The notes: generated by a model not told the origin, from the sequence alone. Shown: positions 27,109 to 36,585, counted from the stretch's first letter. The stretch is 64,000 nucleotides of DNA from Halostreptopolyspora alba (GCA_003725585.1 RJMB01000017.1:1-64000), one strand, 5' to 3'. Made by a program: numbers and translations.

Positions 27109-27570
27109 TCAACCAACCTCGGCGATCATCTCCACCTCGACCGGGACGTCCAGGGGCAACGCCGTGACACCGACCGCACTGCGGGCGTGCACACCAGCGG
27201 GGCCGAAGACCTCACCGACCAGGTCACTGGCGCCGTTGATCACCTTGGGTTGCGCGTGGAAGGACGGGTCGCTGGCGACGAACCCGAGCAGCTTGACCAC
27301 CCGGCGAACCGTCGACAGCTCGCCAACCTCGGCCTTGAGGGCGGCGATGCCGTTGAGGGCGCAGATCGCCGCCAACTCCGTCGCCCGTTCGAGCGTGACC
27401 TCCGCCCCGACCTTTCCGGTTCCGGCGGGCGCGCCGTCGACCAGGGGAACCTGGCCGGAGACGTACACGTGGTCACCGGTCCGGACGGTCTGGGTGTAGG
27501 ACGCTATGGGCTTGACCACGTCGGGTAGGTCCCATCCGAGCTCCGCGAGGCGCTCCTCCGGGGTCGGCAT
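27109..27570 (-). CDS. RidA family protein
   Basis: A 153-residue Rid-superfamily protein, probably trimeric. Family members deaminate reactive enamine/imine intermediates. It contains YVSGQVPLVDG and the C-terminal RSAVGVTALPLDVPVEVE, with the Arg that binds carboxylate in active Rid proteins. ATG at 27570 overlaps the DUF4177 stop; a GTG 3 bases upstream is also possible. The order DUF4177-RidA is the same as mycobacterial Rv3678A-Rv3678c. Confidence 0.85.
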   Translation of the reverse strand: MPTPEERLAELGWDLPDVVKPIASYTQTVRTGDHVYVSGQVPLVDGAPAGTGKVGAEVTLERATELAAICALNGIAALKAEVGELSTVRRVVKLLGFVASDPSFHAQPKVINGASDLVGEVFGPAGVHARSAVGVTALPLDVPVEVEMIAEVG

Positions 27571-27743
27571 CACTGCTTCTCACGCTTCATGTAGGCGACC
27601 AGCTGCTGGTTGCGCGGGTCGTCGTCAACGGAGGGGCCCGGAACGACCGAGACGAGGTCCCACCCGTCCTCTCCCCAGTTGTCCAGGATTTGCTTCGTCG
27701 CGTGCGACAGCAGCGGCACCGTCGCGTACTCCCACTTCGTCAT
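27570..27743 (-). CDS. DUF4177 small protein
   Basis: A 57-residue protein starting MTKWEYATVPLL, with the DUF4177 pattern KWEY...LDNWGEDGWDLVSV. The function is unknown. ATG follows AAGGTGG by 5 bases. The stop overlaps the RidA start, so the two are co-translated. It is divergent from the first ArsA gene. Confidence 0.85.
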   Translation of the reverse strand: MTKWEYATVPLLSHATKQILDNWGEDGWDLVSVVPGPSVDDDPRNQQLVAYMKREKQ

Positions 27744-27888
27744 GGGCGCCACCTTACTTACCAACGTCTCGTGTCGTCCCGCGTGCCCGGAACGGACGCG
27801 GGTTGACCACCTTGTGGGTGGTCCGGGAACACCCTAGAACGTGAGGGGAATCGAGCGAGGTCACGACTGTGACTCTAGACTCCGTGGG

Positions 27889-28920
27889 GTGAGCGCACGT
27901 GAGAGTGAGGGGGACGGTGCAGGGGTTCGGCTGCACGTCGTGACGGGCAAGGGGGGAACCGGAAAGACCACTGTCGCCGCTTCCCTCGCCCTGGCGCTCG
28001 CGTCCGGTGGCGGACGCGTGCTGCTGGTCGAGGTCGAGGGACGGCAGGGGTTCGCGCAGCTTTTCGGCTGTCCACCACTGCCGTACGAGGAGCGGAAGGT
28101 GGCCGACGCTCCCGGTGGTGGCGAGGTTCTCGCACTGGCGGTCGACGCCGAGGCGGCCCTCATGGAGTACCTGGAGTTGTTCTACGGCATGCGCCGCGCA
28201 GGCACCATCCTGTCGCGGTTCGGCGCGGTGGACTTCGCCACGACCATCGCGCCCGGGTTGCGCGACGTCCTCGTCACCGGGAAGGCGACCGAGGCGGTAC
28301 GCCGTAGGGCGGGTGCCGATCGTCGGCGCGGCACGCGGGAGGCCGCACGCGCGCCGTTCGTCTACGACGCTGTGGTGATGGACGCCCCACCGACCGGACG
28401 GATCGCGCAGTTCCTCAACGTCAACAGCGAAGTCGCCGGACTGGCCCGAGTGGGCCCCATCCGCAACCACGCGGACAAGGTCATGGAGACCATACGCTCT
28501 CCCGAGACAGCGGTGCACTGCGTGTCGCTGCTGGAGGAGATGCCGGCGCAGGAATCCCTCGACGGCATCGCGGAGCTGACCGAGATCGGGTTGAACGTCG
28601 GGTCCCTCGTGGTCAACATGGTGCGCGAACCGCTGTTCGACGCGCGGACGTTGGAGGCCGCGGCGGCTGGTGAGCTCGACACCGAGGTGCTCACCAGGGG
28701 CCTCAAGGCGGCCATGCTGGACCAGCCCGAGGAGAGGAGCCGGCAACTGGCCACCGAGATCGTCGAGCATGCCCGGCGGGTCCAGGCGGAGACCAAGATC
28801 CGGAGGTGGCTGTCGGCCGTGGAGCACCCTATGCGGGAACTCCCCCTGACCAGTGACGGAATCACCGTGGAAAGCCTGTACGAGCTGGCCGGCCGGCTCC
28901 GGGAACAGGGGATGGCGTGA
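27889..28920 (+). CDS. ArsA-family ATPase, first subunit (BagA/Rv3679-like)
   Basis: A 343-residue ArsA/GET3-type ATPase with Walker A VVTGKGGTGKTTVA at about residues 15-28 and MDAPPTGRI as the switch II region. Mycobacterial orthologues Rv3679-Rv3680 form a two-subunit complex (BagAB) linked to glycerol-related detoxification rather than arsenite efflux. No ArsB pump is present here. TAGACT lies 7 bases before the GTG at 27889 and there is no ribosome binding site, which indicates a leaderless transcript. The second subunit follows after 55 bases. Confidence 0.88.
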   Translation: MSARESEGDGAGVRLHVVTGKGGTGKTTVAASLALALASGGGRVLLVEVEGRQGFAQLFGCPPLPYEERKVADAPGGGEVLALAVDAEAALMEYLELFYGMRRAGTILSRFGAVDFATTIAPGLRDVLVTGKATEAVRRRAGADRRRGTREAARAPFVYDAVVMDAPPTGRIAQFLNVNSEVAGLARVGPIRNHADKVMETIRSPETAVHCVSLLEEMPAQESLDGIAELTEIGLNVGSLVVNMVREPLFDARTLEAAAAGELDTEVLTRGLKAAMLDQPEERSRQLATEIVEHARRVQAETKIRRWLSAVEHPMRELPLTSDGITVESLYELAGRLREQGMA

Positions 28921-28975
28921 CCGCGAACCATCCGACCCCCCGTTGCCACAGTGCGGCCCTGTGGGAGGGAGAGCC

Positions 28976-30178
28976 ATGACGGCGCCACACCCGCCCCGGA
29001 GCGCCGAGCCCCCGGAGTTCGACGTCGACGCTCTGCTCGACGATCCCGAAACGCGGACCGTCGTGTGCTGCGGATCCGGCGGTGTCGGCAAGACGACGAG
29101 CGCCGCCGCGCTCGGGCTACGCGCGGCCGAGCGCGGTCGTGAGGTTGTCGTCATCACCGTTGACCCGGCACGGCGACTCGCCCAGTCAATGGGGTTGCAC
29201 ACGCTCGACAACACCCCGCGACCAGTCGACCTGCCCCAGGCGGGGGGTGGAACTGGGCGGTCGCCGGGGGCGCTCTACGCGATGATGCTGGACATGAAGC
29301 GCACCTTCGACGAGATCGTCGAGGCGCACGCCGACCCCGAACGTGCCCGGCAGATCCTGGCCAACCCGTTCTACCAGTCGCTGTCCTCCAGCTTCTCCGG
29401 GACGCAGGAGTACATGGCCATGGAGAAACTCGGGCAGCTCCGCCAGTCCGGCGACTGGGACCTGATCATCGTCGACACACCGCCGAGCCGCTCCGCGCTC
29501 GACTTTCTCGACGCGCCGAAGCGGCTCGGCAGGTTCCTCGACGGCAGGCTGCTGAAGGTCCTCAGCGCCCCGGCCAAGACGGGCGCCTTCCGCCTCATCG
29601 GTGCCGGGGTCGGCGTCGTCACCAACCTCATCAGCAAGATCGTCGGGGCGCAGCTACTGACGGAGGTGCGGACCTTCGTGACCGCGTTCGACGCCGTGTT
29701 CGGCGACTTCCAGGAACGCGCGGAGCGAACCTACCGCCTCCTGCAGGCCCCCGACACCGCGTTCATCGTCGTCGCCGCCCCTGACCCCGACGCCCTCCGC
29801 GAGGCCGCCTTCTTCATCGAGAGGCTCGGCACGGACCACATGCCCCTCGCCGGGGTCGTGGTCAACCGGACGCACCGCACCGCGACGTGGGACCTTTCGA
29901 CCGAACAGAGCCTCGCGGCGGCGAACGCGGTGGAGGAGTCCGGGGACCACCCCCTCGCGGCGGCGGCCCTGAGGCTGCACGCCGAACGCGCGCGGGTGCA
30001 GGCACGAGAGATCCGCCTGCGGGAACGCCTCACCGCGGCGCACCCCGCTGTCCCCATTGTGGAGGTTCCAGCGCGGGCGGAGGACGTGAACAACCTCGAG
30101 GGCCTGCGCGAGATCGGCGAAGCGCTGGGAAACGGGGGGTCTCGCTGGAGGGGTGGCGACAGCGACGTCAGCGGCTAG
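28976..30178 (+). CDS. ArsA-family ATPase, second subunit (BagB/Rv3680-like)
   Basis: A 400-residue ArsA/GET3-type ATPase with Walker A CCGSGGVGKTTSA near residues 33-45, the A-loop-like VDPARRLAQSMGL and IIVDTPPSRSALDF. An internal hydrophobic stretch near 210-230 (LIGAGVGVVTNLI) recalls client-binding helices. It should form a heterodimer with the preceding protein. GGGAGGGAGAG precedes the ATG. The 3' end overlaps the wblA gene, read from the other strand, by 11 bases. Confidence 0.9.
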   Translation: MTAPHPPRSAEPPEFDVDALLDDPETRTVVCCGSGGVGKTTSAAALGLRAAERGREVVVITVDPARRLAQSMGLHTLDNTPRPVDLPQAGGGTGRSPGALYAMMLDMKRTFDEIVEAHADPERARQILANPFYQSLSSSFSGTQEYMAMEKLGQLRQSGDWDLIIVDTPPSRSALDFLDAPKRLGRFLDGRLLKVLSAPAKTGAFRLIGAGVGVVTNLISKIVGAQLLTEVRTFVTAFDAVFGDFQERAERTYRLLQAPDTAFIVVAAPDPDALREAAFFIERLGTDHMPLAGVVVNRTHRTATWDLSTEQSLAAANAVEESGDHPLAAAALRLHAERARVQAREIRLRERLTAAHPAVPIVEVPARAEDVNNLEGLREIGEALGNGGSRWRGGDSDVSG

Positions 30179-30488
30179 GGGAGTTGCCCATCGCCCCGAC
30201 ACTTTCCTGACTTTCCTGTTCGTACTCCCTACGCGCGTTCTCCAGCAGCGTGCGCCAGGACCGGACGTCGGGTCGGCGTCGCAACAGCGCACGCCGCTCG
30301 CGTTCGGTCATCCCTCCCCAGACGCCGAACTCGATGCGGTTGTCCAGCGCGTCGGCAAGACACTCGGTGCGCACGGGGCACCCCCGGCAAATGAGCTTCG
30401 CGCGATTCTGGGCGGCTCCCTGGACGAAGAGCGCGTCAGGATCGGTCTCCCGGCACACGGCTCGGGCGGTCCAGTCGGTATTCCACAT
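30168..30488 (-). CDS. wblA: WhiB-family iron-sulfur regulator WblA (WhiB4 orthologue)
   Basis: A 106-residue WhiB-like protein. The cluster ligands are Cys12, Cys34, Cys37 and Cys43, followed by GVWGG at 55-59 and a basic C-terminal segment. Position between the ArsA pair and ponA identifies it as the WblA/WhiB4 orthologue. That protein represses antibiotic production and controls differentiation in Streptomyces and redox response in mycobacteria. GGGAG lies 9 bases before the ATG. A long, AT-richer upstream region with repeats suggests complex control. Confidence 0.93.
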   Translation of the reverse strand: MWNTDWTARAVCRETDPDALFVQGAAQNRAKLICRGCPVRTECLADALDNRIEFGVWGGMTERERRALLRRRPDVRSWRTLLENARREYEQESQESVGAMGNSPSR

Positions 30489-30908
30489 GTTGCCCCACTC
30501 CCAAGATCAGCATGTGTGTTGTACGTACGGCCGACGGGCGCGGTCGTCGGCCGCGGCGAGGAGCGAATCACCGGTCACGGGGGTCCCGGCCACGCGGGGG
30601 TTTGAGCCGTTATTTTGATGACCTTTACTCCTCGCTTACTACTGGTGACGAAACTACGACTCAGCACGCTTGACCAACAGGCCCCAATAGGCTCATTTCT
30701 GATATGGCCCGGGTGGGCCATGGGACTCCGGGACGCCAGCCATCAACCCATACGCAGAGTAACTTATTGGATACGTAACTCAACTCATCGCATCAAAAGT
30801 TACTCATGGGGAACTTGGTTACGGTGAGACCAAAAGTACGGGTACCGGGGCGAATCGTGTACTCCTAGGTCGCACGAGTCATTGCCGGCCCCACGTAGTC
30901 TGATGGGT
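30489..30908. promoter_or_regulatory. Divergent wblA/ponA control region with TTACTC repeats
   Basis: This 420-base spacer is noticeably AT-richer than its surroundings. GAGTAACTT (30757-30765) and AAGTTACTC (30797-30805) form an inverted pair with a partial copy GTAACTC (30775-30781) between them. TTTACTC also occurs at 30624-30630. These look like binding sites of a dimeric regulator. TAGTCT at 30896-30901 is the likely -10 of the leaderless ponA transcript. Confidence 0.5.
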
Positions 30909-33212
30909 GTGAGTCAGGGGACATTGCTGCAGAAAATCGGTCAGCTGGTTGGTGTCGGTGTCATCGCGGGGGTCCTGGTCGCGGCTCTCGCGCTACCCGC
31001 GGTCGGTGGCCTTGGCATCACCGCGCGCAACATCGCCACCGGTTTCCTCAACATGCCCAGCGAGCTGGAGACGCCGCCTCCCCCGCAACGATCGACCATC
31101 TACGACCGCGACGGCAACGTCATCGCGGAGATCTACGACCAGAACCGGGAGCTGGTCGACCTGGACGACATGGCACCGGTCATGCAAGAGGCCATAATCG
31201 CGATCGAGGACAACCGGTTCTACGAGCACGGCGGATTGGACATCCCCGGAACCTTCCGCGCCGCGCTCCGCACCGCGAGCGGCGACACCCAGGGCGGATC
31301 CTCTCTCACCCAGCAGTACGTGAAGAACGTCCTGGTGGAGAGCGCCACCACCCAGGCTGAGCAGGAGGAGGCCCGCGAGACCACGATCTCGCGCAAGGTC
31401 CGTGAACTGCGCTACGCGGTGGCGCTCGAACAGCGGATGTCCAAGGACGAGATCCTCGAGGGCTACCTCAACATCGCCTACTTCGGCGATGGCGCCTACG
31501 GGGCGCAGTCGGCCGCCCAGCACTTCTTCAGCGTCGACGCCGAAGAGCTGGAGCTCGAGCAGGCCGCCATGCTCGCCGGCCTGGTGCGCTACCCCTACCT
31601 GTACAACCCCGATGTGAACCCGGACGCCGCGAAGAAACGACGCAACGTCGTCCTCGACGCCATGGTGGACAACAACGCCATCACCCAGAAGGAGGCCGAC
31701 GAGGCCAAGAAGACGGACCTGAATCTCGACGTCAGCAGCCCCAGTAACGGATGCGTACCCAGTGACCAGCCGTTCTTCTGCGACTACGTGGTCCAGGAGA
31801 TCGAGAAGAGCGAGCAGTTCGGCGAGAACGAGACCGAACGCGCCCGCTGGCTGCGGACGGCGGGCCTGGAGATCCACACGACCCTCGACATGGACATGCA
31901 GAACGCCGCCCAAGACGCGGTCGACGAGTGGGTGCCGCGCGACAACGAGTCGGGCAAGGTCGCGGGCGAGGTCCTGGTGGAGCCCGGTACCGGGGAGATC
32001 CGGGCCATGGCGCAGAGTCGCGACTACGGGCCCGACGGGGACAACCGCGGCGAGACGTCGATCAACTTCACGACGGGGGTCAACCGCGGCGGCAGCACCG
32101 GGTTCCAGGTCGGCTCCACGTTCAAGCCCATCACCCTGGCCGCCGCGCTCGACCAGGGCAAAGGGTTCGGAACGTCGTTCGGCGGGGGAAGCTCGACCAC
32201 GGTCACGGGCCAGCGCAACTGCGACGGCGGGCGGCTACCGCCATGGGACGTCAGCAACGCCAGTGAGAGCAGCGGCGGCAGCTTCGACATGATCACCGGC
32301 ACCAAGCAGTCGGCCAACACCTACTTCGCCCAGCTGCAGGCGGACGTCGGGTTGTGCGAGACCATCGAGATGGCCCAGACCCTCGGTCTCAAACGGGGTG
32401 ACGGCACCAGCTTCGACAACGAGAGAACCCAGGCGAACAACTCGTTCACCCTGGGCAGTGAGGAGGTCGCACTGATCGACCTCGTCAGCGCCTACGCGAC
32501 GTTCGCCTCCGGCGGCACGCTCTGCGACCCGAAGGCGATCACCTCGATCGAGGACCAGCAGTCCGGCGAGACCATCGAGGTCGAGAACCAGTGTGAGCAG
32601 GTGATCGACGAGGACGTCGCCGACGGCGTCGCCTACCTGCTCTCCAACACGTTCGACGGCGGCACCACCGACGGGCTGGAGATCGGCCGGCCGGCCGCCG
32701 CCAAGACCGGCACCACCGACGGGAACGCCGCCGCGTCGTTCTCCGGCTTCACCCCGAACCTCGCCGGATCCGTGTGGGTCGGCGACCCGCGCGGCCCGCA
32801 GAACCACCCGCTGCGCAACGTCACTCTGGGCGGTGAACACTACAGTCAGGTGTTCGGGGCCAACCTTCCCGGCCCGATCTGGCAGGCCACGATGCGTGAG
32901 GCCGTGGAGGAACTCCCCGAGGAGGACCTGCCCAACGCCCCGTCGAAGTTCGGTGGCTCGGGTTCGGGGTCGAACGCGAGTCCCGCCAGCTCCGACGGTG
33001 GTGTCCCCAACGTCATCGGGCAGGGCGAGGCCGCCGCCGTGCGCGAACTGGAGGAGGCCGGGTACCAGGTGAACGTCTCGTCCAGCCCCATCCGGTCCGG
33101 TGAGCCCGAGAACTCCGTGGCCGCGGTCAACCCCGACCCCGGGAGCACTCTCCCCGAGGGCGCGACCGTGAACATGTTCCTCAGCAACGGGGAGGGAAAC
33201 AACGGCAACTAG
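30909..33212 (+). CDS. Class A penicillin-binding protein with PASTA domain (PonA2-like)
   Basis: A 767-residue bifunctional peptidoglycan synthase anchored by one N-terminal membrane helix (about 10-35). The glycosyltransferase domain has EDNRFYEHGG with catalytic Glu100 and GGSSLTQQYVKN. The transpeptidase has STFK (Ser403), SAN (468-470) and KTG (599-601). A C-terminal PASTA domain starts near 690 (VPNVIGQGEAAA). The GTG at 30909 is 7 bases after TAGTCT, suggesting a leaderless mRNA; upstream TTG and ATG codons are alternatives. It corresponds to mycobacterial PonA2 (Rv3682) and S. coelicolor SCO3580. Confidence 0.93.
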   Translation: MSQGTLLQKIGQLVGVGVIAGVLVAALALPAVGGLGITARNIATGFLNMPSELETPPPPQRSTIYDRDGNVIAEIYDQNRELVDLDDMAPVMQEAIIAIEDNRFYEHGGLDIPGTFRAALRTASGDTQGGSSLTQQYVKNVLVESATTQAEQEEARETTISRKVRELRYAVALEQRMSKDEILEGYLNIAYFGDGAYGAQSAAQHFFSVDAEELELEQAAMLAGLVRYPYLYNPDVNPDAAKKRRNVVLDAMVDNNAITQKEADEAKKTDLNLDVSSPSNGCVPSDQPFFCDYVVQEIEKSEQFGENETERARWLRTAGLEIHTTLDMDMQNAAQDAVDEWVPRDNESGKVAGEVLVEPGTGEIRAMAQSRDYGPDGDNRGETSINFTTGVNRGGSTGFQVGSTFKPITLAAALDQGKGFGTSFGGGSSTTVTGQRNCDGGRLPPWDVSNASESSGGSFDMITGTKQSANTYFAQLQADVGLCETIEMAQTLGLKRGDGTSFDNERTQANNSFTLGSEEVALIDLVSAYATFASGGTLCDPKAITSIEDQQSGETIEVENQCEQVIDEDVADGVAYLLSNTFDGGTTDGLEIGRPAAAKTGTTDGNAAASFSGFTPNLAGSVWVGDPRGPQNHPLRNVTLGGEHYSQVFGANLPGPIWQATMREAVEELPEEDLPNAPSKFGGSGSGSNASPASSDGGVPNVIGQGEAAAVRELEEAGYQVNVSSSPIRSGEPENSVAAVNPDPGSTLPEGATVNMFLSNGEGNNGN

Positions 33213-33269
33213 CCACGCTCGTGGTACCCCCGAGCCCTCCACGGCCCACCGCGCTCGCGCTGTCGGGAC

Positions 33270-33304
33270 ACCCGCGTGGCGTCACCGGGCGACGCCACGC
33301 GGGT
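33270..33304. terminator. Terminator between ponA and yqeY
   Basis: Arms ACCCGCGTGGCGTC and GACGCCACGCGGGT give a perfect 14-bp stem with loop ACCGGGC, between convergent genes and touching the yqeY stop. Confidence 0.85.
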
Positions 33305-33305
33305 C

Positions 33306-33761
33306 TCAGGCGGAGAGTTGGCGGCGGACCTCCGCCGCCACCCGGCTGCCCTCGGCACGACCGGCGACCCTCGGGTTGGCCACCTTCATGACCTGCCCCA
33401 TGGCCTTGGGGTCGCTCGCGTCGACCTCCGCGATGGCCTCGGCGACCAGATCGGCCAGTTCGGCGTCGGTCAGCTGCGCCGGCAGGTACTCGGCGAGCAC
33501 CTCGCCCTCGGCACGCTCCGATTCGGCCTTGTCGGCCCGCCCGCCCTTCTCGAACGCGTCGGCCGCCTCACGCCGCTTCTTCGTCTCGCGGGTGATGAGC
33601 GCGACAATCTCGTCGTCGCTGAGTTCGCGCGCGGAGCCACCGGACACCTCCTCGGCGGAGACGGCGCTCAGCACCATGCGCAGGGTGCGGGCACGGACGG
33701 TGTCACGCGCCTTCATGGCGGCGGTGAGATCGGTCTGGAGGCGATCCTTGAGTTCGGACAT
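33306..33761 (-). CDS. GatB/YqeY domain protein
   Basis: A 151-residue helical protein of the YqeY family. It resembles the C-terminal tRNA-binding domain of GatB and contains KKRREAADAFEKGGR and AEYLPAQL. The exact role is unknown, though a link to tRNA amidation has been proposed. TATGAT lies 7 bases before the ATG at 33761, so the transcript may be leaderless. An in-frame ATG 12 bases upstream overlaps that box and is less likely. Confidence 0.88.
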   Translation of the reverse strand: MSELKDRLQTDLTAAMKARDTVRARTLRMVLSAVSAEEVSGGSARELSDDEIVALITRETKKRREAADAFEKGGRADKAESERAEGEVLAEYLPAQLTDAELADLVAEAIAEVDASDPKAMGQVMKVANPRVAGRAEGSRVAAEVRRQLSA

Positions 33762-33899
33762 GGAAAGGATCATACGGTTCTCGGGCGTGTCCCACCGAAC
33801 GGGACCTCCGCGTGCCTGTGGAGTTCGCGTGCCTGTGGATGACCGACCCGGCCACTCCGGATATCTGACACCATCGACACCCGGAGGGGGTGCGAGGAA

Positions 33900-34820
33900 T
33901 TGAGCACGGTGCGCAGGAGGCTACGCGGAGCGGCGAAGGCGGCGGCCGTCACGGGGGCGGTGGGTGTCGCCGGCATCGGTTACGCCTCGGTGATCGAGCG
34001 CAACTGGTTCCGGCTGCGGCGCTACGAGATCCCGCTGCTGCCCCCCGGAAGCCCGCGGTTACGACTGCTGCACCTGGCCGACGCTCACCTCACTCCCGGC
34101 CGACGGCTGCTCCTCGACTGGATCCGCGGCCTCGACTCCTACGAGCCCGACCTTGTCGTCAACACCGGCGACTCCCTGGCGCACGAACGTGCCGTCGAAC
34201 CGTTCATCGACGCCCTGGGGCCTCTGCTGGACCGCCCGGGCGTGTTCGTCCACGGCTCCAACGACCTCTTCTCTCCCCAGTTCAAGAACCCCGCCCGGTA
34301 CCTGTGGCGAAACAGCCACGAGGACTACGACAAACGCAAGAGCCCCGACCTCCCGTGGCGGGAGCTGAGCGCCGCCATGACCGAGTCGGGCTGGCTGGAC
34401 CTGAACAACCACGCGGAACGGTTCAAGGCTGGCGGGGTCGACGTCGCCGCCGCAGGCATCCACGACTCCCACATCAAGCTGGATCGCTACTCCCGTGTCG
34501 CGGGCCCGGCGGATCCCGGTGCCGATCTCCGGCTCGGAGTGATGCACTCCCCCGAGCCCACCAACCTCGACCGGTTCGTGGCCGACGGCTACCAGCTCCT
34601 GCTGGCGGGGCACACCCATGGCGGCCAGCTCTGCCTACCGTTCTTCGGCACCTTGGTCACCAACTGTGGGATCGACCGACGTCGCGCGCGGGGGCTGCAC
34701 CGTTACGGCTCCGCCTGGCTGCACGTCTCCGCGGGGTTGGGCACCTCGCCCACCGCTCCGGTGCGCTTCTGCTGTCGCCCCGAGGCCAGCCTCCTCGACC
34801 TGGTCGCGTGTGAGGGATGA
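33900..34820 (+). CDS. Calcineurin-like metallophosphoesterase, membrane-anchored
   Basis: A 306-residue protein with an N-terminal hydrophobic segment (about 10-30) and the phosphoesterase metal motifs DAH (61-63), NTGD (88-91), GSND and AGHTHGGQ. The canonical GNHD has become GSND, so one metal ligand residue pattern differs (Asn retained, His lost). This is shared with mycobacterial Rv3683-type proteins. The TTG start follows GAGGAA. The target is unknown; its position next to a PBP hints at cell envelope lipids. Confidence 0.85.
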   Translation: MSTVRRRLRGAAKAAAVTGAVGVAGIGYASVIERNWFRLRRYEIPLLPPGSPRLRLLHLADAHLTPGRRLLLDWIRGLDSYEPDLVVNTGDSLAHERAVEPFIDALGPLLDRPGVFVHGSNDLFSPQFKNPARYLWRNSHEDYDKRKSPDLPWRELSAAMTESGWLDLNNHAERFKAGGVDVAAAGIHDSHIKLDRYSRVAGPADPGADLRLGVMHSPEPTNLDRFVADGYQLLLAGHTHGGQLCLPFFGTLVTNCGIDRRRARGLHRYGSAWLHVSAGLGTSPTAPVRFCCRPEASLLDLVACEG

Positions 34821-34850
34821 AACAGCGGGGTGGCGGCCCACCCCGCTGTT
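34821..34850. terminator. Terminator between the phosphoesterase and oxidoreductase
   Basis: Arms AACAGCGGGGTGG and CCACCCCGCTGTT form a perfect 13-bp stem with loop CGGC directly after the stop codon, between convergent genes. Confidence 0.88.
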
Positions 34851-34877
34851 CGGGGCGTTGTGGTCACCGGTTGGCCA

Positions 34878-35816
34878 CTAGGCGAAGTCGAGCACGACGC
34901 GGCCGCGGACACCACCCGCCTCCAGCAGCCGGTGCGCTTCCGGAGCACTCTCCGCTGGCAGGACCCGCGCCACCCGGAGGCTGAGAACCCCGTCCTCGAC
35001 CTGACGCGCCAACCGGTCCAACCCCGCCGTGTCGTTCGCGCCGTGGACCACCAGCACCGGGTGGACGGTGATGCCGCGTTCCGCGGGCCCCTTCCAGCCC
35101 CGCACTGTCGCGAGCGCGCCGCCGTCGGCGACCGCGGGGACAATGCGCTCGTCCAGGACCGCACCGTCGGCGAGACCTGGAACCCCCGCCGGCACGACCT
35201 CACGGATCCGGTCGGCGACGTCCACGCCGCGCTGGACCACCTCGTCGGCGCCAAGCTCGCGCACCAACGCGGTGTCGTCGGGTTTCGCGTCACCGATCAC
35301 ACGCAGCCCGTCCGCCTTGGCCAGCTCGATCACGTAACCACCGAAGGCGCCCGCCGCGCCGGTCACGGCCAGCGTGTCCCCGTTGGACAGCGCGAGCGCG
35401 TCGACAGCGAGGCGAGCGGTCATGGCGTTCATCAGCAGGGTGGCGGCGGCGGAGAAGTCGGCGCCCTTCGGGGCGGGCACGACCGACGCGGCGGGCACCA
35501 CGACCTGTTCGGCGTAGGCACCGTGTGTCCCACCGTTCGGCACCACCAGGGCCACCACACGCTGGCCGACGCTGAGCCGGTCGTCGACGTCGGCTCCGAG
35601 CTGGTCGATCACCCCGGCCGCGTCCATCCCGGGCACACTCGGGGCTCCTCCCTCCGGGGGGCGTCTGGCCCCCGAACGCAACACCGTGTCGGTCGGGTTC
35701 ACCGCCGCGGCATGAACCCGAATCCTAACCTCACCGGGACCGGCCTGCGGCTCCGGCAGGTCCAGCACCTCAAGCGCCTCGGGTCCCCCGTACTCTGTTA
35801 CTCCCACAGCCTTCAT
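34878..35816 (-). CDS. NADP-dependent quinone-type oxidoreductase (MDR superfamily)
   Basis: A 312-residue medium-chain reductase without zinc-binding cysteines. It has the N-terminal GroES-like fold with AVNPTDTVLR and a Rossmann fold with VTGAAGAFGGYV. It resembles quinone oxidoreductases; the substrate is unknown. A short leader precedes the ATG at 35816. It stands alone before the marR gene on the same strand. Confidence 0.8.
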   Translation of the reverse strand: MKAVGVTEYGGPEALEVLDLPEPQAGPGEVRIRVHAAAVNPTDTVLRSGARRPPEGGAPSVPGMDAAGVIDQLGADVDDRLSVGQRVVALVVPNGGTHGAYAEQVVVPAASVVPAPKGADFSAAATLLMNAMTARLAVDALALSNGDTLAVTGAAGAFGGYVIELAKADGLRVIGDAKPDDTALVRELGADEVVQRGVDVADRIREVVPAGVPGLADGAVLDERIVPAVADGGALATVRGWKGPAERGITVHPVLVVHGANDTAGLDRLARQVEDGVLSLRVARVLPAESAPEAHRLLEAGGVRGRVVLDFA

Positions 35817-36003
35817 GCCCCCGCGTAACCCTGGCAGGAGCGGGGACTATTCCGTTGCGCGCCCGCCGGGTACCGGCCCAGGACGAAACGCGCCCTCACC
35901 GCGCGCGACCGTCGGGCACCCTCGCCTCACCGAGAACGTCCCCTGCTCGGGTTCTCGGTCGTGGCGCCCGGGCTCCGAAGGACACGGCCTCAAAGGGCGG
36001 TCG

Positions 36004-36540
36004 CTACGGGTTCAGGGGATTGTCAGGCGAGTTGTCGCCGAGGCCGATGAGTAGCTGGCGCAGCAATCCAGCGAGGAGTTCCTGGTCACGTCCGCCCAGT
36101 TCGCTGAGGAGCTTCGCCTCCAGGTCGACATGGGCGACGACGACTCGGTCGATCAGCTCCTTGCCGTGGTCGGTCAGCGCGACAAGCACGCTGCGCCGAT
36201 TCCGGGGGTCGACCTCGCGGGTCACCAGCCCCTTGGCGACGAGACGGTCGATTCTGTTGGTGATCGCTCCGGAGGTGACCATCGACGACTCGACCAGCTG
36301 CCCCGCGGTGAGCTGATACGGGGGGCCGGACCGGAGCAGCGTCGACGTGATGTCGAACTCCCATATCTCCAGGTCGTACCTGGCGAAGTTGTCGCGAAGC
36401 TCGCGTTCGAGCAGCCGACACGCGCGCTGGATCCGAGCCATCACGCCCATCGGCGTGGGGTCGATGTCGGGCCGCTCGGTCCGCCACTGGTCCAGCCGCC
36501 AGTCGACATTGTCCTTCACGAGTCCGCCATCCCAAGACAT
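36004..36540 (-). CDS. MarR-family transcriptional regulator
   Basis: A 178-residue winged-helix regulator. The DNA-binding part includes LTAGQLVESSMVTSGAITNR as helix-turn-helix and EVDPRNRRSVLVALT as wing. It is divergent from an exporter/NmrA operon across 80 bases that hold a good promoter and an operator-like repeat, so it very likely represses that operon and itself. Its own -10 is probably TAGTAT at 36565-36570 on the minus strand. Confidence 0.88.
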   Translation of the reverse strand: MSWDGGLVKDNVDWRLDQWRTERPDIDPTPMGVMARIQRACRLLERELRDNFARYDLEIWEFDITSTLLRSGPPYQLTAGQLVESSMVTSGAITNRIDRLVAKGLVTREVDPRNRRSVLVALTDHGKELIDRVVVAHVDLEAKLLSELGGRDQELLAGLLRQLLIGLGDNSPDNPLNP

Positions 36541-36556
36541 CTCAACATGAAAATCT

Positions 36557-36585
36557 TTGACGCCATACTAACAGGCGACTAATCT
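36557..36585 (+). promoter_or_regulatory. Sigma-70-type promoter of the exporter operon
   Basis: TTGACG (36557-36562), a 17-base spacer and TAATCT (36580-36585) make a near-consensus vegetative promoter, rare in its clarity in this window. Confidence 0.75.

Noticed and set aside
27754..29214. 486-codon leftward frame opposite the ArsA genes
   Set aside because: It is a shadow of two well-defined ATPases on the plus strand.
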